A stretch of 64,000 nt of DNA. It comes from Planctomycetota bacterium. GTDB taxonomy: Bacteria > Planctomycetota > Phycisphaerae > UBA1845 > PWPN01. The position numbers were made by a program, and so were the translations under genes. The notes beneath the pieces are model-generated. The model had not been told where the DNA came from, ran no database searches, and saw only the letters and a program-made list of their open reading frames with translations. Positions 26,922-34,817 of the stretch are shown piece by piece (the first letter of the stretch is position 1; every line of letters starts with the position of its first letter). The DNA lies in NCBI GenBank assembly GCA_022711465.1, contig JAKLEZ010000017.1, forward strand, positions 84,671 to 148,670, given 5' to 3'.

Positions 26922-28390
26922 TGAGCTGTCGGGCGGCCCCAGTTCGGTCTACTCAGATCGCAGGGGTCGCCATGCTGTTTCATGTCGGCGGCCAAGCGGG
27001 CCTTGAGTTCTCTGACCTGCTCGACGTGGGTCGGATCGCCGGCCAAGTTCCTCGTTTCCCATGGGTCCTGCTGAAGATCGAACAGCTGAGTGGTCTGCTG
27101 GCCAGCCACGTTGTAGAGAATGAGCTTCCAGCGATCCGTTCGAAAGGCACGCTGGCAATCGCGATACGAGAGGAACAGGTGATCCCGAGGTCCCGTTCCC
27201 CCTTTGCGGGCTACCGGGAGCAGGCTTTTGCCTTCGATTTCGACGGGCGTTGGCACTTCCAGCAGATCACACAGCGTCGGGTAGATATCCAGCAGATAGC
27301 ACAGCGCGTTTCGCTTCTCAGCACGGGGCAATCCCGGGCCTGCGACCACCAAGGGCACGCGTCCGCTATGCTCATAGAGGCTCTGCTTACCCATGAGACC
27401 GTGCCGTCCGACCGCAAGACCGTTGTCGCCCGCCAAGACGAGGATGGTGTCCTCCGCGTGACCGGTCTCCCTCAGGGCGTCGAGGATCCGACCCATCTGA
27501 GCGTCAAGGTGTGTGATCATCGCGTAGTAGGCCGCGATGTGCTGACGGGCGATCTCCGGTGTCCTTGGCCAGGGGGCCAGTTGCTCATCACGCCCTCGCA
27601 AGTCGCCGTTGTCGAAGGGGTGCTCGGGCAGGAAGTTCGGCGGAAGCAGGACTCCTGCAGGCGGATAGAGGGCCGCATACTCCTGCGGAGCCATGCGCGG
27701 ATCATGGGGGGCGGTGAACGCCACGTAGAGGAAGAACGGCCTGTTGCCCTTGTAGTCGTGGAGAAACCGGATGGCCGTGTCGCTGAACAACTCGCTGGAG
27801 AACTTCTCGCCCGGCCGGCTCCTGCCCTCCGGGTATTGTCCTGTCGGATCGAAGTCGCAGACCGGCACCTTGAGATGATCTGACATGCCGCCGAAAAAGA
27901 CGTTACCTGCCCGGGTGAAGGAGCGTGCGAACGATGCCCGATCGTTGTGCCACTTGCCCGTGCCAAAGGTGACGTAACCGTGTCTGCGCAAGAGCTCAGG
28001 CAACGTCAGGTGCTCCGGAGGGATAACCGCGGCGTTGGGTCTCAGGTGAAAGAGCGTCCGGCTGGTCATGAGCATCGCCCTGCTGGGCATGCAAACCGCG
28101 CCGTGCATTGAGCCCATCACGTGGGCATGGGTGAAGGCCACACCGTTTGCAACCAATCGATCCATGTTCGGTGTACGGATGTCGCGGTTGCCAAGCGCGG
28201 CGATGGTGTCGAAGCGTTGATCGTCGGTCAGGAGGAGCACGACGTTCGGCCGCCTCGAGATGGCCGCAGGTTCGGGGTGGGCAGCAACGAGGGGCGAGGT
28301 CACGGACAGGACCAGAACCGCTCCGGTCAGAATCCGGAGACTGGAGCGGCGGCTCGATAACACCCGTCTCTCATCGGGATATCTGAACAT
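26903..28390 (-). CDS. Exported arylsulfatase-type sulfatase
   Basis: A 495-residue S1-family sulfatase with a signal peptide (residues about 12-37). The metal-binding start LLTDDQRFDT is followed by the formylglycine motif CMPSR with Cys100, the residue converted to formylglycine by an FGE- or anSME-type enzyme, then the later metal motif AGDNGLAVGRHGLMGK. Such enzymes remove sulfate from algal or host glycans or small esters; planctomycetes carry many. The ATG at 28390 has GGAG 9 nt upstream. No maturation enzyme is in the window. It is likely to cooperate with the glycosidase-like product of the convergent neighbour. Confidence 0.94.
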   Translation of the reverse strand: MFRYPDERRVLSSRRSSLRILTGAVLVLSVTSPLVAAHPEPAAISRRPNVVLLLTDDQRFDTIAALGNRDIRTPNMDRLVANGVAFTHAHVMGSMHGAVCMPSRAMLMTSRTLFHLRPNAAVIPPEHLTLPELLRRHGYVTFGTGKWHNDRASFARSFTRAGNVFFGGMSDHLKVPVCDFDPTGQYPEGRSRPGEKFSSELFSDTAIRFLHDYKGNRPFFLYVAFTAPHDPRMAPQEYAALYPPAGVLLPPNFLPEHPFDNGDLRGRDEQLAPWPRTPEIARQHIAAYYAMITHLDAQMGRILDALRETGHAEDTILVLAGDNGLAVGRHGLMGKQSLYEHSGRVPLVVAGPGLPRAEKRNALCYLLDIYPTLCDLLEVPTPVEIEGKSLLPVARKGGTGPRDHLFLSYRDCQRAFRTDRWKLILYNVAGQQTTQLFDLQQDPWETRNLAGDPTHVEQVRELKARLAADMKQHGDPCDLSRPNWGRPTAQKPPSR

Positions 28391-28674
28391 GATCTCATGC
28401 TCCTTCGAAGGTGCTGTCCGGATTTGAGGGCCTCAGTGAGACCGCCTTTCCACCTGGTTGACGTGTGCCGGGCATCCACCCGGATACATACCTGGCAGCT
28501 GGCCGCACTTTCATGACTTTGTGGCATTCTAACGGCCGATAAGCATCGGGGCGAGCGGACGGCACGGGTTCTGGGACGCTGGCGATCGGCTCGTGGCCCG
28601 AAGCAGAAGTCCTGTTTGCATTTACCCATTTTTACATGTTACGTTTGTCGGTAGCTCATTTGGGAGGGAAGCCG

Positions 28675-28872
28675 ATGAGATCTGGATTCCTGAGTAAATG
28701 GCGCGGGCGATTGGTCAGGTTTCTCGTGTCCCAGGATGGCCCTGCGGCGGCGGAGTACGCCATCCTGCTCGCCATGATCGCCGTTGTATCGATCGGCACG
28801 ATCCGATCGATCGGCGAGCGGTTCTACAATCTATACACCATGATTGCCGACTCCGTTGGTGGCGTCATGTGA
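28675..28872 (+). CDS. Flp/Fap-type pilin
   Basis: A 65-residue type IVb pilin. A basic leader of about 25 residues is followed by DG|PAAAEYAILLAMIAV: cleavage after Gly would leave Glu at position 5 and Tyr at 6 of the mature pilin, the Flp signature, then a hydrophobic helix. The start at 28675 has GGGAGGG upstream. No Tad assembly genes (prepilin peptidase, secretin, ATPase) are in the window, so this is an orphan pilin. An AT-rich tract at about 28612-28640 is a likely promoter region. Confidence 0.85.
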   Translation: MRSGFLSKWRGRLVRFLVSQDGPAAAEYAILLAMIAVVSIGTIRSIGERFYNLYTMIADSVGGVM

Positions 28873-29210
28873 TGCCACCGGCATTCCGCCCGGCGTGGAC
28901 AGGTCGTCGACCGGGCAAGTCCGCGCGCCCTCGCTCCCGGCCCTGGGCCGCCTTTGGCCCGAGGCTTGATCTGCCTGCATCCTTTCGGCCGCCTCGCTTC
29001 CGCATGGTCACCTGAGACTGCCCCACCCAGCAGTGCTGCCATCTGCCACCGCCAACACCGGCGAGGATGTTACACAGCCGTTACAGCGCTCCGTTCGTTT
29101 CTGATGTACATCATTCACAGAGCCAGCCGCACAGGGACGGGAGAACAGCCTGCCGCGGACGGGATGGCGATGTGCAGAAAGCCGGGCGAATCCACGAAAG
29201 GAGCATTTCG
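28873..29210. other. Leader region of the exported-protein operon
   Basis: No gene is seen. The downstream frame is open back to 29067, but AAAGGAG 8 nt before 29211 and the signal-like sequence after it support the later start. No clear promoter hexamers could be assigned. Confidence 0.4.
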
Positions 29211-30848
29211 ATGGCTGACCGTGTCGCGCGTTCGTTTCGACTCACAACCATGGGGGGGATCGCCGGTTGTGTTCTGATGATGGCAGGTTCTTTGACCTCT
29301 CCGGCAGCCGGCGTCCCGCCTGCACGCCCGCCGGCGTCCCAGGCGGCCTGGCCGGTCGACAATCCCCAGGTCTGGCAACCGCGTACCCGATCGGTAGCGG
29401 TTTTCAAGAACGGAATGGGCTTCTTCATGCGTGAGGGCGAGGTGGCCCTTCGGGACGGCTGGTGTACCGCCCAGGCTGTACCGCCGGCTGCATTTGGCAC
29501 GTTGGCTTTCTACTCGACGAATCAAGGTCAGATCGTCGACGTCGTCGGCTCCGGCCCAGGCGAGACGGTCGATTTTGACGACCGGGATGCACCGAAGTCG
29601 GCGGCTCAGAAAAGGGAGCGGATCGAAGTGTGCAGCAACATGAAGATTGCTTTGACCTATACGCACAAGGGTATCACCAGTTGCGCCAGCGGCAAACTGG
29701 TGTCGGTCAGCTCTGATTTCGCGGTTCTGGAGAACGAGCAGCACAACTTTGCGGTCGGACTTGAGGAGATCAGCCGGCTGCAGATTCTCGAACTACCGCT
29801 GCGGATCCATGTGGCCGACGCCACCCACAAACCGCCGGCCAGGGCCGCCCTGGGCATGGCCTACCTGCGTCAGGGGATCACCTGGATCCCGGAGTACACT
29901 TTCAGGATCATCGACGACGAGCATGGGGAGCTCACCCTGCGGGGCACGGTGGTCAACGAGGCTGAGGACCTGATTCATTGCGACGTTCACTTCGTCGTCG
30001 GTGTCCCGCACTTCATCCATGACAACCTGCTGGCCCCGGTTGCGGTGGGCCAGGTCATTCGCACGATTGGGGCCTCGGTCGCCCCAATCCAGACGAGAAG
30101 CCAGATTGCCAGCGACGCCTTTCTCTTCTCGAACGCGATCCGGGCCGACCAGGTTGGTCCGGGTGTCGTGGAGCAACCCGCGGGTGGCGAAAACCGTGAT
30201 GTCCGTGCCATGCTTGGCAATCTGCCGAGCCTGGAAGGCCCCGCGAGCGCCGACTACACGGTCTACACCAAGAAGGATCTCACCCTGCGGCAAGGCGAGA
30301 AGGCCATCGTCACGCTGTTCGTCAAGAAGATCGGCTACTCCCACATCTATCGCTGGAATCCGCCCGCCCAAATTGCCCATTACCTGGTTCTGCACAACGA
30401 CACGGACACTGCCTGGACCACCGGGCCCTGTCTTGCCATCGACGGCGAGCGACCGCTCAGTGAAGACCTGGTCAAGTACACGCCGAAACAGGGCCACTGC
30501 GAGATTCCGGTCACGACCGCGGTCAACGTGGCCTGCAACAGGAGCGAATCCGAGGCCGACCGCAAGCTGAAGGCTCACAGTCCTGCTCCCAACTTTTTCC
30601 TCGACCTGGTCACGCTCCGGGGCGAGCTGAAGGTTCGCAATTTCGAGAAGACCGCGGTGACCATCGCCATCGAGACTCCGGTACCCGGCAAGCCGACTGT
30701 CGCCTCCGACGACGGCGACCTCTCGGTGGACACTTCGAAGCTGCAGCTGCTGGAGCGGAGCGGGGCGATTCGCTGGCAGATTCGGCTGGACAGCGGAGCC
30801 AGCAAGACGCTGACGTACCAGTACGAGCGGTATGTGCCGTCGAAGTAG
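29211..30848 (+). CDS. Exported DUF4139-like protein
   Basis: A 545-residue protein with a signal peptide (residues about 1-33). The mature region contains ARAALGMAYLRQGITWIPEY, which resembles the start of DUF4139 (mucoidy-inhibitor-like) domains, plus a beta-rich tail. A CSNMKIALTYTHKG segment and paired Cys residues near 130-150 suggest a disulfide-bonded extracytoplasmic domain. No enzyme motifs. It is the first of three exported proteins followed by a response regulator and a histidine kinase, 79 bp before the next gene. A role in envelope sensing is inferred from context only. Confidence 0.75.
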   Translation: MADRVARSFRLTTMGGIAGCVLMMAGSLTSPAAGVPPARPPASQAAWPVDNPQVWQPRTRSVAVFKNGMGFFMREGEVALRDGWCTAQAVPPAAFGTLAFYSTNQGQIVDVVGSGPGETVDFDDRDAPKSAAQKRERIEVCSNMKIALTYTHKGITSCASGKLVSVSSDFAVLENEQHNFAVGLEEISRLQILELPLRIHVADATHKPPARAALGMAYLRQGITWIPEYTFRIIDDEHGELTLRGTVVNEAEDLIHCDVHFVVGVPHFIHDNLLAPVAVGQVIRTIGASVAPIQTRSQIASDAFLFSNAIRADQVGPGVVEQPAGGENRDVRAMLGNLPSLEGPASADYTVYTKKDLTLRQGEKAIVTLFVKKIGYSHIYRWNPPAQIAHYLVLHNDTDTAWTTGPCLAIDGERPLSEDLVKYTPKQGHCEIPVTTAVNVACNRSESEADRKLKAHSPAPNFFLDLVTLRGELKVRNFEKTAVTIAIETPVPGKPTVASDDGDLSVDTSKLQLLERSGAIRWQIRLDSGASKTLTYQYERYVPSK

Positions 30849-30927
30849 GGCGAGTGCAGCGAAGGGGGAAGACGCGGACAACGGATGCAGGTACATGGTG
30901 ACCGCCATTCAGAAAGGAGCGCAGATC

Positions 30928-32703
30928 ATGAGGAGGTTCGCCGCATCGGCCGCTATCACTCTGGTTCTTGTTGCAGGGTCATGTCCAAGCAGTGTGGTGT
31001 TGGCCAATGGAGGGCCGTTTGTCGTCAAGTACCCCGAGGGCGACCCTGCGGCCAAGGGAGTGCTTGCGCCGCTGACCAATCAGCTCAAACCGGGACGGGA
31101 GGAGCGACTCAAAGTCCTCAAGGAGGATCTCGAACTTGTCTTCGTATCCGACCGGAGCCACATTCATGTCAGGGCGGGGGGGCAGGAAGCACCCTCACCG
31201 CTGCCGCCACTCGTTGTCGTGTCCGCGGCTTACACCATCGAGAACCCGACGGACAAGGACATTGAAGTCGCCTTCGGCTTTCCCATTCTGCGTGGCCTGT
31301 ACATGAGTCCCTTCTCGATGATGCCCCATCCCGACGCTCAGGTTCGGTTGAACAACAAGGATTTCGTGCATTCGACGATCATTTCGAATTCGGCGATCTA
31401 CGGCATGATCCGCGAGCAGGCCAGACGTACGATCGAGGAAGCCATCGCCAAGGACGATCGGCTGAGCGTGCTGGTTGCTCAGACGCGAGCGACCGGCTGG
31501 GTACGACAGCGCGTGCGGGCTGCCCTGCGGACCGCGGCCGGAGAGGACGGGGCTCTTCGGAAGGCCGTGAACAAGGATGCACTGGTTGGAGACGCGGCGG
31601 CGCCGGTGGCCGGACTGCGCGAGTCGGACCATGAGGCCGCCAGGACGGCTCTGCGGGAGCATGCCGCCAGCGTGATGAAGTGGGACAAGAGCAGCGCCGG
31701 ACTTCTTGTCGAATACGCGAGCCTCGATTGGGGAAGCTCTGACGCTCTGGCCAATCCGCCGGATCGACCTTACTTCCTCTGGGGCGGGGCTGTCGACAGC
31801 AACCAATGGGTCTACCGCAACCTTGGGCCGTTGAGTGCCATCGGCGAACAGAAAGCCACCCAGCTCTTCGCGACGCTGGCGGCGCGCTTTGACCAGACGG
31901 CTGCCAGCACTTACGAATCGATCTTCAGCTCATGGGGTGGCGACGTGCGGGAGCGATCCGTCGATCTGACCAGCGGGACCGTGCGCCCCAGGGAGATCAC
32001 CGTCTCAACTCGGCCGGCGTCCGAGGAGCGGCACGCCCTGAGAGGGAGCGATCCGACGGTATATGCCCGCGTGGACTACCTGGACCCGAACGCCCGGACT
32101 ACCGAGGCGGAGAAGGACTCTTGCAGAAGTCTCCTCGGAGACCTTCCAGTCGTGTTTACCTTTGCCCCGATGAACCTGATCCAGTACCAGGTCCGATTTC
32201 CGGCCAAGGCCACCCAGGTGCTGACCGTGAGCTACAAGCAATACGCGTACAAGGACACGCACGAGCCAGCCAGTTATCAGTTCGCTTATGTCCTGCACCC
32301 GGCCTCGATGTGGCGGCACTTTGGACCGATTCACCTGAAGGTGGGGGTACCAGCCGGCACGCCGTTCAAGGCTTCGGTTGCCTGCGAGACCGGCGGCGTG
32401 GAAGAATACGAGCTGCCGAAGGACGTGCTGGTTGCACGACACTCTGATGGGAGTGCGAAGGATCGATACACCTTCCACCGGGCAACGCTTCGGGACAAGA
32501 CCGGCGAGCTGTTCCTGGCGGTGGGCGCGGCCGCGATGGACCAGAGAACTCTCGAGCCGGTAGCGGCCCAGCCGCCTGCCGCGAGCTCGCCACCGGGCGG
32601 CGGCGGCACCGCTCAGGCCGCGACGCTGACCGTGAGCACGCCGGCATTCAACCACAGCGCATCCCCGCGACCTCCGACCACCAGGATACCGTCAGGGCAA
32701 TGA
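30928..32703 (+). CDS. Exported protein of unknown function
   Basis: A 591-residue protein with a signal peptide (residues 1-27, ending VVLANG). After an extended region comes a beta-rich segment, VVSAAYTIENPTDKDIEVAF, typical of an Ig-like or DUF4424-like sandwich, then a helical, Arg/Ala-rich middle (about 140-250) and a second beta-rich part. The C-terminal 50 residues are Pro/Gly/Ser-rich. No catalytic motif or known family could be assigned with confidence. AAGGAG lies 9 nt before the ATG at 30928; the frame is open upstream but overlaps the previous gene. The next gene starts 9 bp after its stop. Confidence 0.75.
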   Translation: MRRFAASAAITLVLVAGSCPSSVVLANGGPFVVKYPEGDPAAKGVLAPLTNQLKPGREERLKVLKEDLELVFVSDRSHIHVRAGGQEAPSPLPPLVVVSAAYTIENPTDKDIEVAFGFPILRGLYMSPFSMMPHPDAQVRLNNKDFVHSTIISNSAIYGMIREQARRTIEEAIAKDDRLSVLVAQTRATGWVRQRVRAALRTAAGEDGALRKAVNKDALVGDAAAPVAGLRESDHEAARTALREHAASVMKWDKSSAGLLVEYASLDWGSSDALANPPDRPYFLWGGAVDSNQWVYRNLGPLSAIGEQKATQLFATLAARFDQTAASTYESIFSSWGGDVRERSVDLTSGTVRPREITVSTRPASEERHALRGSDPTVYARVDYLDPNARTTEAEKDSCRSLLGDLPVVFTFAPMNLIQYQVRFPAKATQVLTVSYKQYAYKDTHEPASYQFAYVLHPASMWRHFGPIHLKVGVPAGTPFKASVACETGGVEEYELPKDVLVARHSDGSAKDRYTFHRATLRDKTGELFLAVGAAAMDQRTLEPVAAQPPAASSPPGGGGTAQAATLTVSTPAFNHSASPRPPTTRIPSGQ

Positions 32704-32712
32704 GGCTCATTC

Positions 32713-34038
32713 ATGAACCGCCGACAGTTCCTACGCTACACCATAGGGACGGCGACAGCGTCGCTAGGCGCAGCGGCGTGGACCGTCGCGCCCGTCGCCG
32801 TTTTCCTGGAGACTCGCAGCGGCGATGATGCGGCGGAATGCACGCGTCTTCCGCCGATGAGGCCAATCGACTTCGCACCGCGTCCCCGGGAGACCATGAA
32901 ACAGGATCGCAAGCTCATCGTGGTGGTGTTTGGCGGCGGCACGCGATCCAGCGAGACCATTGACGATCCCTGCCATCGGCACATTCCTCGTCTGTGGAAC
33001 GAGATGGTGCCGCGCGGCACGCTCCTGAGCCACATGCGTATCGAGCATCGTGTGGTGCACCCCAACTGCACGGCATCGATCATGACCGGGCACTGGGAAT
33101 GGGATGACAACGATTGGTCGAAACCGCTGGCCCATCCCAGCCTGCTCGAGATTGTTCGCAAGGAGACCGGACAGCCGGACACATCGGCGTGGGCGTTCGT
33201 GTATGCATCCATCCTGGCGAGGATCAGCGAGAGCAGCGTTCCAGGCTATGGTCCGCCGGTGGCGGCCAACGTGGTTGAACCTCCGACCATCTCACGATCT
33301 GCAGCAGAACGGATGAGTCAGCTGCTGCACGAAGCCGCCAGGCGTGGCTCCGTCGACGGGGAGTTGGCGGCCGCCCGGGAGTGTGCCCGGCTGGCTCGTC
33401 TGAACAGCCGGCTGAACATGAGCGGCCTTCGGTCGGAGCCGGCCCGAGCCTTTGTGGAGAGCGAGTACCGGGTCTGGAAAGGAGGCGACGGGACGACCAG
33501 TCACGATGCCTTTCTGACCGACCGAGCGGTTGCCTGCATGAAGCGGTTCGGGCCTGATGTTCTCGTTGTCGCCTTCGGCGAGATCGATTGCGCTCACTAC
33601 GGCTCGTGGTCGAGGTATGTGGAGGCGATCCAGCGAACCGACGAGTTGACCTGGCGGCTCTGGCAAGCGACCCAGGAGATGGAGAGCTATCGCGGCAGGA
33701 CGCTCATGCTGATTCTCCCTGATCATGGGCGGGAGCTAGAGAGCGCCGACGGCCCGGGTTTCATTCATCACAGCGATTTCTACACCGACCGGGGCGCCGA
33801 CGAAGGGTGCCGACGGGTATGGATGCTGGCTCTCGGGCCGGGTGTGCGAGTCGGGGGGAGGGTCGACCGGCCGATACCCACCACCGCCGTTGCGGCCACG
33901 GCCCTGGAGTATCTGGGGCTGAAGGCCTCGGAAGGAGCCGCGGCTTCCGTGCTGACGGAGCTGCAGAGCCGCAGTGCAGCGAACGGACAGGAAAGGCCGC
34001 CCGGAAGACGCGTTGCGATGGCGGAGAAAGCGGGCTAA
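32713..34038 (+). CDS. Tat-exported alkaline-phosphatase-superfamily protein
   Basis: A 441-residue protein beginning MNRRQFLRYT, a twin-arginine signal with a following hydrophobic stretch. The body resembles the alkaline phosphatase/sulfatase/phosphopentomutase fold: a central strand with VVVFGGGTRSSET (Thr or Ser at the usual nucleophile position), CTASIMTGHWE, LVVAFGEIDCAHYG, LILPDHGRE and HHSDFYTD, the last three at places where metal-binding Asp/His occur. The first metal Asp of the family is not evident (FGGG instead), so the protein may not be a standard phosphatase. GAGG lies 7 nt before the start. It stands between two exported proteins and the two-component system. Confidence 0.75.
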   Translation: MNRRQFLRYTIGTATASLGAAAWTVAPVAVFLETRSGDDAAECTRLPPMRPIDFAPRPRETMKQDRKLIVVVFGGGTRSSETIDDPCHRHIPRLWNEMVPRGTLLSHMRIEHRVVHPNCTASIMTGHWEWDDNDWSKPLAHPSLLEIVRKETGQPDTSAWAFVYASILARISESSVPGYGPPVAANVVEPPTISRSAAERMSQLLHEAARRGSVDGELAAARECARLARLNSRLNMSGLRSEPARAFVESEYRVWKGGDGTTSHDAFLTDRAVACMKRFGPDVLVVAFGEIDCAHYGSWSRYVEAIQRTDELTWRLWQATQEMESYRGRTLMLILPDHGRELESADGPGFIHHSDFYTDRGADEGCRRVWMLALGPGVRVGGRVDRPIPTTAVAATALEYLGLKASEGAAASVLTELQSRSAANGQERPPGRRVAMAEKAG

Positions 34039-34121
34039 TCTGGATTCCTCTGGATCGACGCAGGTCGGGGACCTTGGCGACGTCGACCCATGGGCGCCTG
34101 TTCATGGGATGGGAGTGGTGA

Positions 34122-34817
34122 ATGGTGCGGATCCTGGTCATCGAGGATGACGCCGCCATCCGGCAAGGGATTGTGGATGCGGTCGAATCGGAAGGGTACT
34201 CTACATTCGAGGCGGCAGACGCCGTTCGGGGACGCGACATGGCCCTGGGCGTGGAGTGTGATCTGGTTTTGCTGGATCTGGTCCTGCCTCGCGGCGACGG
34301 GTTGGATATCCTTCGCGACGTCCGGTCCGCCCGCCCGACCTTGCCGGTGATCATTCTGACTGCCCGCGGAGCTGAGGACGACCGCATCAAAGGACTGAAG
34401 CTTGGGGCGGACGACTACGTGGTCAAGCCGTTCAGTGTGAAGGAACTGCTGGCCCGCATCGAGGCTGTCCTACGGCGGTCGCCGGAGCGACCGGTGGACA
34501 TTCGTGAAGTTCGTCTGCCCGGCGGCGTGGCCGACCTGGAGCGGCGGGAACTGCGATTCCAGGACGGGGGGCGAACTGAGCTGTCCGAGCGGGAGTCGGA
34601 GCTACTCCGATACTTGGCGATGAACCCGGGGCGGGCCGTTTCCCGGGAGGAGATCCTGTCCCACGTTTGGCGGCTCGACCCTAACGGCATCGAGACGCGT
34701 ACGATCGACATGCACGTAGCCCGATTACGTGAGAAGCTTCGTGATGACGGAGCCCAGCCGCGCGTGCTGCTCACGGTACGGGGCAAGGGCTACATGTTCG
34801 CCTCGGAGGGTGGTTGA
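34122..34817 (+). CDS. OmpR-family response regulator
   Basis: A 231-residue regulator. The receiver domain has the acidic pair Glu/Asp near residue 8-10 (VIEDDA), the phosphoacceptor Asp52 in LLDLVLPRGDG, Thr in ILTARG and the conserved Lys in DDYVVKPFS. The C-terminal winged-helix DNA-binding domain shows LSERESELLRYLAMNPGRAVS and the THE-type end RTIDMHVARLREKL. GGGAG lies 6 nt before the start. It shares one base with the next gene (stop and ATG in TGATG), so translation is coupled. The regulated genes are presumably the three exported proteins just upstream. Confidence 0.95.
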   Translation: MVRILVIEDDAAIRQGIVDAVESEGYSTFEAADAVRGRDMALGVECDLVLLDLVLPRGDGLDILRDVRSARPTLPVIILTARGAEDDRIKGLKLGADDYVVKPFSVKELLARIEAVLRRSPERPVDIREVRLPGGVADLERRELRFQDGGRTELSERESELLRYLAMNPGRAVSREEILSHVWRLDPNGIETRTIDMHVARLREKLRDDGAQPRVLLTVRGKGYMFASEGG

